NCBI RefSeq assembly: GCF_947498015.1
Contig: NZ_CANMIR010000015.1
Coordinates: 27,044-91,043, forward strand
DNA length: 64,000 nt
Source of the DNA: an uncultured Neptuniibacter sp.
GTDB taxonomy: Bacteria; Pseudomonadota; Gammaproteobacteria; Pseudomonadales; Balneatricaceae
Direction of reading: 5' to 3'
This document shows positions 54,798 through 63,610 of the stretch, piece after piece; position 1 is the first letter of the stretch; the number at the start of each line of letters is the position of its first letter. Position numbers and translations under genes: made by a program. Under the pieces are notes generated by a model. That model saw nothing but the letters and a program-made list of their open reading frames with translations, was not told the DNA's origin and made no database searches.

Positions 54798-56171
54798 TCA
54801 GGTCACAGGTTGAAGTTGTTTTTGACGACTGCCACCGAGCAGGAAGAGCAGACACCCACCCAACATCACTACGACACAGATCCAGAGTAACTTAGTATAT
54901 TTGTGAACTTCACCCAACAGCTGAGAGTGCCCTGATGACTCTGTGAAATAGAGGATCGCTCCACCTAACGCCAGGAAAAAACTACCAGTGTAACTCCACA
55001 CAGGAATATCCCTACGTCCACCCCAGAGGCTGAATAGGATCACTGGAAGCAGATACATCGATGCTGTACCGCTGACCGCAACCGCACTGAAGAGATCCTT
55101 GTTACCCCAAAAGACCATCGCTAAACCGGCCAGCATGAATAACGCCATGACAATCCGGCCACTTCGCAGATTCAGCGGCATCACACGCATATCCACCACC
55201 ATCATCTTCGCAGCACTTGTCAGGGTACTGTCCAGTGTCGACATCGCAGAAATTATCAACGTGGCGCTGAACAGGAACATCGGCAGTTCGCCCAGTAATC
55301 GGGTTAAAGCGGCGTTCATCGCCTCACCCTCTAAGGCATTCGCCCCTGCAATGATCCCTAGGGAACCAAACGCCATAATGCAGAGTGCACTGATCCATCC
55401 GGCATGTATGAAACTGCGTCGGGTCGTCTCACGATCTGCCAAAAAGCCACGATCCATCATCACCGGATCATGCATCGGGTAGCTCCATACCTGTAACAGC
55501 GCCACCAGCAGCAAAATAGGGCCCGGTTCAGAGATCTCAAACGGTTTAAACTGCAGCAGCTCACTGTTGAAATAACCATGCCCGGCCACCAGCGCCAGCA
55601 GAGTCACCAGTACAAGGATAAACACGATCATCTGAAACAGATCGGTGCGCAGTGAAGCCTGTAATCCCCCCAGTGCCGAATAGATCAGAGTCACTAAAGC
55701 CAGACCGATAACCGCCAGGGTATAGGACTCAGTGCCGACCGCACCAAAGAGGATTCCGATCACCAGCAAGTTAGCGAATACCTCACTAATCAATCGCACT
55801 CCGATGACGAAGTTATAACAGCGCGTTCCCCAATGACCGAATTGATCAGCCAAAAACAGCTGTACACTCGTATAGCCTCGCTCAAACCGGAGGTAATCGA
55901 TAATACGCCCCCCTGTCAGAAACGAGAGGTAATAAGCAGCGTACGCTAGCGTGCCCCAAATACCGTAATAAAAACCGAGAATTGCAGCATTGAGTAATGA
56001 ACGCGCAAAGATCCACGTTGTGACCTGAGAAAAGATCAGCGTCAGTAGTCCCGGGGCTCTACCCTGTGCCGACTGCCCTCGATAAAAACCATTCTCATGG
56101 TTAACCCTGCGAGAAAGCACCATTGAAACCAGTGCTAACATTACAACCAGAGCAGCCAACCAAATTTCCAT
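54798..56171 (-). CDS. Sodium:solute symporter (SSS family)
   Basis: 457-residue inner-membrane transporter with about 12-13 hydrophobic segments. It has VTTWIFARSLLNAAILGFYY, YNFVIGVRLISEVFANLLV, ALGGLQASLRTDLFQMIVF (typical SSS helix 5/6), DPVMMDRGFLADRETTRRSF and SAMSTLDSTLTSAAKMMVVD (the conserved Ser-Thr Na+ site). It couples Na+ entry to uptake of an organic solute. It is the first gene of a pair with the metallophosphoesterase. The substrate is unpredictable from sequence alone. Confidence 0.86.
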   Translation of the reverse strand: MEIWLAALVVMLALVSMVLSRRVNHENGFYRGQSAQGRAPGLLTLIFSQVTTWIFARSLLNAAILGFYYGIWGTLAYAAYYLSFLTGGRIIDYLRFERGYTSVQLFLADQFGHWGTRCYNFVIGVRLISEVFANLLVIGILFGAVGTESYTLAVIGLALVTLIYSALGGLQASLRTDLFQMIVFILVLVTLLALVAGHGYFNSELLQFKPFEISEPGPILLLVALLQVWSYPMHDPVMMDRGFLADRETTRRSFIHAGWISALCIMAFGSLGIIAGANALEGEAMNAALTRLLGELPMFLFSATLIISAMSTLDSTLTSAAKMMVVDMRVMPLNLRSGRIVMALFMLAGLAMVFWGNKDLFSAVAVSGTASMYLLPVILFSLWGGRRDIPVWSYTGSFFLALGGAILYFTESSGHSQLLGEVHKYTKLLWICVVVMLGGCLLFLLGGSRQKQLQPVT

Positions 56172-56452
56172 CCATAACTCCTAGTCATGCCGTTGCGAGC
56201 GATATGGAGATGAGACAGAAAGAGCACACCAGGGTTCAACCTCGCGAGATAAAAAACTGTACTCTATGCAACCACAACCCAATTAACCATAATAAGTATG
56301 CGTGATTTATATCAAGTCAGTGACTGAATCCCGATATCCCTTTTTTCTCAGTGGATTAAAGTCATCTATCATGAGTCTAGAGTCATGTTGTTTTGCACCT
56401 GATGAGCGGGTGGAGATCTGTTTTTAAACCAACACAGTTGCAGAGAACCAGT

Positions 56453-57367
56453 ATGTTTAAAAGATATTTATATGCCCTGATCATCTGCCTGATACCTATG
56501 GTCAGTACAGCCAATCCTGTTTTCAAAATTGCCTTCGCGCAGGATGATATGCAGAACGACTTCCGCCGTGCTCAAGTTGAGGAAGCGGCTGATCGCGCAA
56601 AACATTACCCGGCAGTAGAGTTCATATTTTCTGATGCCCAGGGCAGAACCTCCCTCCTCATGCATCAGATTGAGCAGTTTATCAGCCAACAGGTAGATGC
56701 CCTGATTATCGGTACTAATGATTCAAAGACCGTCGTCCCTGTGATTGAAAAAGCACACAGTAAAGGTATTAAAGTGATCATTCTTGATCGGGGTGTTGAT
56801 ACCCAATCCTATTCAACCTTTATCAATTCAGATAATCGTCAGATTGGTGCAATCGCCGGCGAATACATTGCCAAACAACTTAAAGGCCAGGGCCGGGTAT
56901 TACTCCTCGAAGGCATTCAAGGTGCCGATGTCACCCAACATCGATCTGAGGGGTTTCTCAACGTTGTCGGACAGTACCCAGAGCTGCAGGTCACACGACG
57001 TACCGGCAACTTCCTACGTAAAGATGCCCTGCTGGCAACTGAAGAATTAATACAGCAAGGCTTCCGGTTTGATGCCATCTTTGCTGAAAGCGATAGTATG
57101 CTAAGCGGCGTTCGCCCCGTCATCGAACAACAGGGTATCGATCCGGACTCGATTATCAGCGTGGGGGTGGATTACATTGATGAGGCCCGACAAGCTATTA
57201 TCAGTGGAACTCAGACAGCCTCTATCTATTTCCCTTTAGGGGGGGATGATGCCGTCGATGCGGCAGTAAAGCTGCTGCAAAAGCAACCGGTAAAGCGTCA
57301 CCTAAAGCTGCCTGCTGATCTTCTCATCACAAAGGACAATGTCGATCAGGTTGATCCGATTTTTTGA
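56453..57367 (+). CDS. LuxP/RbsB-like periplasmic substrate-binding protein
   Basis: 304 residues from the ATG at 56453: signal peptide FKRYLYALIICLIPMVSTAN, then a type 1 periplasmic-binding fold (KIAFAQDDMQNDFRRAQVEE; QQVDALIIGTNDSKTVVPVI; GIKVIILDRGVDTQSYSTFI; GRVLLLEGIQGADVTQHRSE; FDAIFAESDSMLSGVRPVI; TQTASIYFPLGGDDAVDAAV). The family binds ribose, other sugars or AI-2. No ABC permease or ATPase is nearby. Instead, the stop is eight bases before a transmembrane GGDEF-EAL gene, so it probably acts as a signal receptor, not a transporter part. Confidence 0.87.
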   Translation: MFKRYLYALIICLIPMVSTANPVFKIAFAQDDMQNDFRRAQVEEAADRAKHYPAVEFIFSDAQGRTSLLMHQIEQFISQQVDALIIGTNDSKTVVPVIEKAHSKGIKVIILDRGVDTQSYSTFINSDNRQIGAIAGEYIAKQLKGQGRVLLLEGIQGADVTQHRSEGFLNVVGQYPELQVTRRTGNFLRKDALLATEELIQQGFRFDAIFAESDSMLSGVRPVIEQQGIDPDSIISVGVDYIDEARQAIISGTQTASIYFPLGGDDAVDAAVKLLQKQPVKRHLKLPADLLITKDNVDQVDPIF

Positions 57368-57375
57368 GGCTCATT

Positions 57376-59919
57376 ATGCTGCATGCCAATCTAAACCGAA
57401 CAAAGTTGCGTGGGCAAAGCCTGACCAGAAAGTTTGCCATACTGGTGACATCTGTGATCTGTCTGTTACTGATCGCTCTGGGGCTCTATTTTGATTCTTT
57501 TCTGCAGAAGAGTTTTTTACACACGACTGAAAGTCGCATGCGGCATGCCTTTGACACAATCCAACACCGATTTGATGACATAGAGCAGGAGTTAATCGAC
57601 GGGATTCAGTTCATTGGACAACACACACCTACCATCGCGTCCCTCAACCTCCTTCAGCGCTATGAAGACCGCAAAAACTACAACACATTTCTGATCGATG
57701 AAGAGAAAAAAAGTCTGACGCTGGAACTGCTGAGAAGGGTTAAACTCTCTTTCAACACCCATATCCTGCTGTACAACCATAATGGAGAACTTGTCAGCTA
57801 CGTTATCAAGAAAGCAGACGGCTACCACCTGAATTACATCACCTATCAATCCGGCAAACCAGAACTCTACAGTCGACATGAACAAGCCGATTCGTTTAAC
57901 CAGGTTCCTATCAGCACACTGAGTCTGGATCAGATCGACTATCTGCACAGTGATTACTACATTAGCAACAATCCGCAGGCACTGACCTACAACTACAATA
58001 ACAACGCATTATTTATACGGTCCCATCTGAGTTTAAATAGCCCACAGGATAACAATCTGTTCGCCCACATTGAGATGTGGAAAAAACTGGATAGTCAGTA
58101 TTTTTCTAAACTGGGCCAGGATCTGAACATTGAATTGCAACTCCTCCCTACTACACAGACCACTAAGCCATCAGGGTTTCTCTCCGAACTAGAACAGGTG
58201 CAGACGATAGCGATCAACCAATCCAGTCACAATTATATGAGCGCTATCGGAATCAAAGCAGATGAAGCCACAGTGAGCCTGCTGGCATCCCTTGATAAAG
58301 CACCCCTGAACCAGGCTCTGCATGAAAACCGAGAGCACCTGCTCGCTATTATTATCCTGATTGCGCTTCTATCCCTGATTTTAATGTCGGTTTTTATCAA
58401 ACGTCTGGTCTACAAGCCACTCAGTATCGTGATGAATCAGGTTGAGAAGATAGAACAACAGGATTACAGCAGGTCAGCTAATTTACAGACTGCAGATGAA
58501 TTTGAAGTGATCTCTCACAGCATCAACGAACTGGCGAAAACAGTCCGTATCAGAGAGGACTCTCTGGAACAATCCAAAGACCGAATGGAGTACCTTTCCA
58601 ATCACGATGCCTTGACCAATCTACCTAACCGGCGCTTCTTCTCACTTCGACTGGAACATGCACTGGAGCTAGCTCGCAGAAATAACGAGCAGTTGGCACT
58701 TTTCTTTATCGATCTGGACCAGTTTAAGCAGGTCAACGATACTCAGGGGCATATCGTTGGCGACCAACTATTGGAACGGGTGGCAGAACGTCTGAGAAAT
58801 CATGTCCGCAAAAGCGATACTCTGGCGCGTATCGGCGGTGATGAATTCAATCTGCTGATTGAAAAGGTTGAAAGCATTCAACAGCTGGAAACAATTGCCG
58901 ATCACTACCTTAAACTGATTGAACAACCCTTCTCCGTAGCTAATCAGGTTCTTAATATCTCAGCTAGTGTAGGTATCTCGGTATTTCCTCAAGATGGTAC
59001 CGACAGCGTCACCCTCATCAAAAACGCTGATATGGCGATGTATAAATCTAAAGAGCTGGGTCGTGACAACTTCTGCTTCTTCTCTGACGACCTATCACGC
59101 ATTGTTAACGAAAGAGCCTCTATCACTCAGGCACTACGCGAAGCACTGAAAACAAAAGAGGAATTCAGCCTGCTCTACCAACCCAAGGTCTCTGTTACCA
59201 CCGGAGAGATCGTCTCGGTTGAGGCATTGATTCGCTGGAATCGCCCCGGCTACGGCCTGATCTCCCCCGCAGCGTTCATTCCTGTAGCCGAAGAGTATGG
59301 CTATATTAGCGAGATGGGTGGCTGGGTGTTACAACAGGCATGCAATGATTTTATGCAGCTGGCTAAACAGGGTGTGCGGTTACGCTATATCGGCGTCAAT
59401 CTCTCCAACATTCAACTCAGCAACCGAAACTTCATTGCAAACCTGTCACGCATTATTGATGAGAGCGGCATCCGTCCTGAACAACTCGAACTGGAGATCA
59501 CTGAAAGTTATCTGGCAGATGATCTCGACGATGCAATTCATACCCTGAATACATTACGCACTATGGGGCTGGGAATTGCGATCGATGACTTTGGAACAGG
59601 TTATTCCGCCATGAGCTATCTGCAAAAACTCCCCGTCACACGACTTAAAGTAGATAAGTCGTTTGTAGATGACCTCCCCCATGATGACAACAGCATCGCT
59701 CTGGTGCGAGCTATCATTGGATTAGCAAAGAGCTTTGATCTAGCTCTGACAGCAGAAGGGGTCGAAAATGAGGCCCAGCTCAACTTCCTGATTAAGGAGG
59801 GATGTGATGAGATTCAGGGGTATTACTACTCCAAGCCGCTCAGTTTTTCAGAACTGACCAGCTTCTACCATCGGCATCACTCCAGCAATGTTATCAAACT
59901 CCACCCCAACAAAAGCTAG
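57376..59919 (+). CDS. Transmembrane GGDEF-EAL protein (c-di-GMP turnover)
   Basis: 847 residues from ATG 57376, with GAGG seven bases upstream. Membrane helix about 25-45; large periplasmic domain about 46-315; second helix about 320-340; HAMP about 342-395; GGDEF domain with intact GGDEF at 487-491 and an RxxD inhibition site (RKSD) five residues before; EAL domain with EAL at 616-618, NLSNIQL, ELEITES, IDDFGTGYSA, KVDKSF and TAEGVE, all metal/catalytic residues present. It could both make and degrade c-di-GMP. It is coupled to the upstream binding-protein gene, a layout like NspS-MbaA or LuxP-LuxQ. The 3' end overlaps the convergent gene by four bases. Confidence 0.92.
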   Translation: MLHANLNRTKLRGQSLTRKFAILVTSVICLLLIALGLYFDSFLQKSFLHTTESRMRHAFDTIQHRFDDIEQELIDGIQFIGQHTPTIASLNLLQRYEDRKNYNTFLIDEEKKSLTLELLRRVKLSFNTHILLYNHNGELVSYVIKKADGYHLNYITYQSGKPELYSRHEQADSFNQVPISTLSLDQIDYLHSDYYISNNPQALTYNYNNNALFIRSHLSLNSPQDNNLFAHIEMWKKLDSQYFSKLGQDLNIELQLLPTTQTTKPSGFLSELEQVQTIAINQSSHNYMSAIGIKADEATVSLLASLDKAPLNQALHENREHLLAIIILIALLSLILMSVFIKRLVYKPLSIVMNQVEKIEQQDYSRSANLQTADEFEVISHSINELAKTVRIREDSLEQSKDRMEYLSNHDALTNLPNRRFFSLRLEHALELARRNNEQLALFFIDLDQFKQVNDTQGHIVGDQLLERVAERLRNHVRKSDTLARIGGDEFNLLIEKVESIQQLETIADHYLKLIEQPFSVANQVLNISASVGISVFPQDGTDSVTLIKNADMAMYKSKELGRDNFCFFSDDLSRIVNERASITQALREALKTKEEFSLLYQPKVSVTTGEIVSVEALIRWNRPGYGLISPAAFIPVAEEYGYISEMGGWVLQQACNDFMQLAKQGVRLRYIGVNLSNIQLSNRNFIANLSRIIDESGIRPEQLELEITESYLADDLDDAIHTLNTLRTMGLGIAIDDFGTGYSAMSYLQKLPVTRLKVDKSFVDDLPHDDNSIALVRAIIGLAKSFDLALTAEGVENEAQLNFLIKEGCDEIQGYYYSKPLSFSELTSFYHRHHSSNVIKLHPNKS

Positions 59920-60521
59920 CGACTCAAGTGTTTCTGCAGATCATACTCAGCTTGTTGTAAGTCGTAGGAGAGGCTGATCCGTTGATCGCCAGCTTCCTGC
60001 AGAGATGCTTCCAGATCCCTTAACTCGACGAGCTGCTTGCGTCTTTGTGATGTGGTTAGCCCCTCACTCACCAGCGATCTTTCCACCTGAACAATCTGTT
60101 TATGAAGTGAATCGATCTGCTGATCGTTGCGTTTTATCTGGTTCTCAACCTGACGCACCCTCTGCTCTAATTGGTAGAGCGCTCGTCCCTCCCTGTAGGC
60201 ATTTTCAAATTCAGCGGAGAGGGATTTAGGGCAAACCGGATTGTACTTTGCGCCTTTGTGCCCCAGTCGGTAGCCATTGCCAGGCTGGCAATAAGCCTGA
60301 AGACCCTGTCCACGCCCCTCAAGGTATGCCTGGAGATCGACTCTTATCTGGTACTCCGCACACGCTTGCTGATGGTCTGCGACAAATGTTTCGGACTTAC
60401 CCTGCGCTCCATCACGATACCCAATCCCCTGCCAATCCCCCGTTACGCATTCACTCTGGTTCAGACTGGCACAACCCGACAGGCTGATAATAGATCCCGT
60501 AACAATCAGCAAACGCAACAT
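59916..60521 (-). CDS. DUF2799-family lipoprotein
   Basis: 201 residues from the ATG at 60521. Its signal peptide ends in the lipobox LSGC (LIVTGSIISLSGCASL), so it is lipid-anchored. TGDWQGIGYRDGAQGK, with the conserved Trp-Gly-Gly-Asp pattern, and GYRLGHKGAKYNPVCP, plus AYREGRALY, match DUF2799. The C-terminal third is a long coiled coil (about 125-200, LEQRVRQVENQIKRNDQQID). The molecular role of the family is unknown. It is the last of three minus-strand envelope genes. It may lie in the outer membrane, since residue +2 is Ala, not Asp. Confidence 0.8.
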   Translation of the reverse strand: MLRLLIVTGSIISLSGCASLNQSECVTGDWQGIGYRDGAQGKSETFVADHQQACAEYQIRVDLQAYLEGRGQGLQAYCQPGNGYRLGHKGAKYNPVCPKSLSAEFENAYREGRALYQLEQRVRQVENQIKRNDQQIDSLHKQIVQVERSLVSEGLTTSQRRKQLVELRDLEASLQEAGDQRISLSYDLQQAEYDLQKHLSR

Positions 60522-60603
60522 AGAGCATCCCTCTGGCAACACCTAAAAAGGGGAGCATAATACGCTGAAGCTGAATACAGTTGAAACCGCAGGCCTCCAG
60601 GTC

Positions 60604-61101
60604 TCAGAAGACCGGTACGAGTTTATAGCCCTGGGTCTGCCATCCAATCAGAGAAACAAAGCCATCAGCCACCAGATCCAGCGCTTTTGGTAAGTGCTGA
60701 TTATCAATCTGAAAGAGCTCTGTAGCGATTGCACAGACCTCCATACGTACGCCTCGCAGATGCAGTGCCTGAATACTGGCCTGAATGGAAGTAAATGCTT
60801 CCTCATATTCAAAAGTGAGTTCCGGATCAGCAGTCTGGCTGAGGAACTTAACCGTAGGCCCGATAATAACGACGACCATCTCCGGCTTAACTCCCTGCCT
60901 GACCATACCGTCATAGGTTCCTACGATAAGATCCATGTAGAAAGCGGTTTTCTTCGCAGTTTTGAAATCGATTAGAAAGACCGCTTTGGCTTCAGACAGG
61001 CCATTTAATGCAGCAGAGTCGTTATACGCGGTTTTAGCATATGAGCCACTGCTGCCCATTAGTACAATGCTCAGCAGAACAGTTTGAAGGTAGTAATACA
61101 T
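60604..61101 (-). CDS. Exported DsrE-like protein
   Basis: 165 residues with a signal peptide (VLLSIVLMGSSGSYAKTA). The DsrE/F-like fold is suggested by AVFLIDFKTAKKTAFYMDLI, PEMVVVIIGPTVKFLSQ and LHLRGVRMEVCAIATEL, where the Cys is at the usual active Cys position, then GFVSLIGWQTQGYKLVP. Periplasmic DsrE-like proteins are linked to sulfur transfer or redox, but evidence for this one is limited to sequence. It has the neighbours listed at 59916 and 61132 on the same strand. Confidence 0.7.
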   Translation of the reverse strand: MYYYLQTVLLSIVLMGSSGSYAKTAYNDSAALNGLSEAKAVFLIDFKTAKKTAFYMDLIVGTYDGMVRQGVKPEMVVVIIGPTVKFLSQTADPELTFEYEEAFTSIQASIQALHLRGVRMEVCAIATELFQIDNQHLPKALDLVADGFVSLIGWQTQGYKLVPVF

Positions 61102-61131
61102 GAACAGAACCCTACAATAGCGGCGTTAAAT

Positions 61132-61695
61132 TTACCGGATAATCAGATCAGGTAACCAGCGCTTATCCCGATCAAGCTCATCCCGCTCACCCTCATTCAT
61201 GGGAGGAACAGAGAGATCATCCGGTGGAGATGCCAGCAGATTCAGGTCTACCGCCTGCGCTTCTCCGTTGATCACTCCATCCTCTATATGCATCTGGTAG
61301 TAGATTCCATTCCAGAAGTTGGCACCGAACTCCTCCCTCTTTTTATACATAAACAGCAGATCATGTGATAACCAGCTCAGATCTTCCTGAGTCACCAGAT
61401 GCGGCTGCTCATAGGGGTACGCAAGGTGGCACCAGAGTTCAGGCCCCTCAAGACATTTCATCTCTTTCATCGATAAAAAATAATCCGTAAAGCCACTATG
61501 ATCCATATGCAGTTCATAGTGGCTGCCAGAGATCCCCGGGGTAAAATCTACGGTTCCAATGATCGATTCATTACCCTGCTTATCCAGCAGAATAATCTGC
61601 TTTTTCCCATCTAGCGGGGCGGCATGACCACTCGCAGATACGACAATCAGCAAAAGTGCCCTAAAGACCGTCCAAAATCGGTAACCCTGATCCAT
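61132..61695 (-). CDS. Hypothetical exported protein
   Basis: 187 residues from the ATG at 61695 (MDQGYRFW), with GGAGG six bases upstream. A signal peptide is likely (WTVFRALLLIVVSASGHAAP). The mature protein has KKQIILLDKQGNESIIGTVD, GSHYELHMDHSGFTDYFLS, and two Cys (EMKCLEGPELWCHLAYPYEQ) that could pair. The C-terminus is acidic/basic (EGERDELDRDKRWLPD). I do not recognise a family. It is upstream of the DsrE-like gene by 30 bases, so the three genes at 59916-61695 may form an operon. Confidence 0.65.
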   Translation of the reverse strand: MDQGYRFWTVFRALLLIVVSASGHAAPLDGKKQIILLDKQGNESIIGTVDFTPGISGSHYELHMDHSGFTDYFLSMKEMKCLEGPELWCHLAYPYEQPHLVTQEDLSWLSHDLLFMYKKREEFGANFWNGIYYQMHIEDGVINGEAQAVDLNLLASPPDDLSVPPMNEGERDELDRDKRWLPDLIIR

Positions 61696-61976
61696 AGCTT
61701 CCCTCCAGCCCATAAACTGTTCTGTTTCAGTTTATGCCGGATAGGGTGAATCGCTATGGTACTTGTGTACTGATTTTGCCTACCCCCATCAATTTAGTAA
61801 TCTTCAGATAAAACGTATATTAGACTTAAAAGATATGGCAGAACCGAATAGGGCCTTCAGCCAGATTTAACAAGCGAGGCAGGCTTTTTGGATAGAGTTC
61901 AGAAGCCAGCACCACACTCTGATCATCTCAGCTTGTTATTCCGATGCTGTAAAAATAGGAAGATATTGGAGAAAAG

Positions 61977-62603
61977 ATGGGTTCATGTTGTCAAAATGAT
62001 CAAAGCTTTGACGGTGCATCAAAAGCCTATAAGAAAGCCCTATGGTGGGTTATCGCCATCAACGCAACTCTGTTTCTGGTTGAAACAGGTGCAAGCTTTC
62101 AAGCTAGCTCACAGGCACTTCAAGCTGATGCTCTGGATTTTCTGGGGGACACCGCAACCTACTCACTGTCTCTGTTAGTGATCGGAAGGTCCCTGGAGGT
62201 CAGGAACAGAGCGGCGCTCTTTAAAGCGCTCAGTCTATTCGTTATGGGACTCTTTGTTTTTGGGATGACCCTTTATCGCGTCACCATTTTGAAGGTTCCA
62301 GAAGCCAGTACAATGGGAGCTGTAGGATTACTCGCATTTGCAGCGAATGTTCTCAGTGTCCTGATTTTACTGCGTTTTCGCAATGGCGATGCCAATGTGC
62401 GTTCGGTGTGGCTATGTAGCAGAAACGATGCGATTGGCAATTTGGCCGTCATCCTGGCTGCAGCGGGTGTTTGGCAAAGCAGCTCAGCATGGCCGGACCT
62501 GATCGTCGCCAGCATAATGGCCGGACTCTTTACCTGGTCCTCTGTGCAGATCCTGCAACAGGTCAGAAGCAGTCAGATTGAAGCCGGCAAGTGCAGTAAG
62601 TGA
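61977..62603 (+). CDS. CDF-like cation transporter, short form
   Basis: 208 residues, with about six membrane segments and no C-terminal cytoplasmic domain; usual CDF exporters are near 300. It starts MGSCCQNDQ, has the metal-binding pattern ALQADALDFLGDTATYSL in helix 2 (the A-D-x-x-D type) and WLCSRNDAIGNLAVILAAAG in the second half, another Asp-containing site. It probably transports Zn2+, Co2+ or a similar ion. A GGAGA site lies four bases before the ATG. It is transcribed divergently from the gene at 61132. The absence of the C-terminal domain is real, since a normal stop follows. Confidence 0.8.
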   Translation: MGSCCQNDQSFDGASKAYKKALWWVIAINATLFLVETGASFQASSQALQADALDFLGDTATYSLSLLVIGRSLEVRNRAALFKALSLFVMGLFVFGMTLYRVTILKVPEASTMGAVGLLAFAANVLSVLILLRFRNGDANVRSVWLCSRNDAIGNLAVILAAAGVWQSSSAWPDLIVASIMAGLFTWSSVQILQQVRSSQIEAGKCSK

Positions 62604-62688
62604 ATAAGTGTTAATTAATTTTGCAGGCGGTAGATGTTTTAGATAGAGTTAGAGATTCGTACACTTTTTAACCAGCCAGGAGTAGACC

Positions 62689-63363
62689 ATGATGAAGATG
62701 GCTAAGAAAATCTGCAACCTTAAACTGCTGCACTTTTCGATCCTGGCATCGTTGTACGCTATCAACCCGGCTCACGCAGGTCATATGCAAAAAATCCTGC
62801 CCGCCAAACAACTGAAAAAGATCCAGCATGAATACGATCAGGAGACATCTGCACGTTTCAACTCCTGGAATCAGCTGATGTCCGACAGTAAAAACAAAAC
62901 TGATGCTGAAAAATTAGAACTGGTAAACAACTTCTTTAATCAGATGAAGTGGACGGAAGATCAGGAACTGTGGAAACAGAAAGATTATTGGGCAACACCC
63001 ATTGAGAGCCTGATCCGCAACGCCGGAGATTGTGAAGACTTCTCCATCGCCAAGTACTTCACACTGCTTGAGCTGGGTATCCCCGTTGATCATCTAAAAG
63101 TCTCCTATGTACAGGTCAAGGAGACACGACAGGCACATATGGTACTTGCCTACTATGAAGATGACCATGCAGACCCATTGATTCTGGATAATATGAAAAC
63201 CCAAATTGTACGGGGGTCTGAACGATCGGATCTTGCTCCGATGTTCCATTTCAATGGCGAAGGCGTCTGGAGTAAAGACTCTCCGGGTACTCGGGTAGAT
63301 TCCGCCCTGAAGATTCGTAACTGGGCCGATCTCATGCAGCGGCTGGATCAGGAACAGAGCTAA
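62689..63363 (+). CDS. lapG: LapG-like periplasmic transglutaminase-type cysteine protease
   Basis: 224 residues. It has a signal peptide (LLHFSILASLYAINPAHAGH), then the BTLCP/LapG domain with the catalytic triad C115 (GDCEDFSIAKYFTLLELGIP), H150 (QAHMVLAYYED) and D167 (LILDNMKTQ). The spacing closely matches Pseudomonas LapG. LapG cleaves large biofilm adhesins unless held by the c-di-GMP receptor LapD. No lapD or adhesin gene is visible here; the GGDEF-EAL protein at 57376 has intact motifs and so is not an obvious LapD. AGGAG seven bases before the ATG. Followed by a strong terminator. Confidence 0.87.
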   Translation: MMKMAKKICNLKLLHFSILASLYAINPAHAGHMQKILPAKQLKKIQHEYDQETSARFNSWNQLMSDSKNKTDAEKLELVNNFFNQMKWTEDQELWKQKDYWATPIESLIRNAGDCEDFSIAKYFTLLELGIPVDHLKVSYVQVKETRQAHMVLAYYEDDHADPLILDNMKTQIVRGSERSDLAPMFHFNGEGVWSKDSPGTRVDSALKIRNWADLMQRLDQEQS

Positions 63364-63392
63364 TCCTTACGATCCCTCAGCCCCTATTTATT

Positions 63393-63418
63393 AAAGCCCC
63401 GTTAAAACGGGGCTTTTT
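63393..63418 (+). terminator. Terminator after the LapG-like gene
   Basis: AAAGCCCCGT, loop TAAA, ACGGGGCTTT, then TT. It lies 30 bases past the stop codon. Confidence 0.92.
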
Positions 63419-63448
63419 CATACCCGTGACTCCATAAACATCATGCCA

Positions 63449-63468
63449 TCATGACAAATTCGTCATGA
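63449..63468. promoter_or_regulatory. Inverted repeat, candidate operator
   Basis: TCATGAC, 6-base centre AAATTC, GTCATGA: a perfect 7-bp inverted repeat 143 bases before the small membrane protein gene. Dimeric repressors often bind sites of this form. The protein that binds is unknown. Confidence 0.45.
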
Positions 63469-63610
63469 CCAAACTGACACCCGCGAGAATGGACACGTCA
63501 AAAGCCAACATTAAACACTTATAAATCAATGAGATAAAAACATAAGAAAGCTGGCATCACTTCTGCAGTAGATAAGGTAATTGAAAAAAACCTATCTCAG
63601 GAGCGACATC

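Noticed and set aside
57376..59919. Assignment of the GGDEF-EAL protein as LapD partner of the LapG-like protease
   Set aside because: LapD has degenerate GGDEF and EAL motifs; here both are intact and the gene is coupled to a binding-protein gene.
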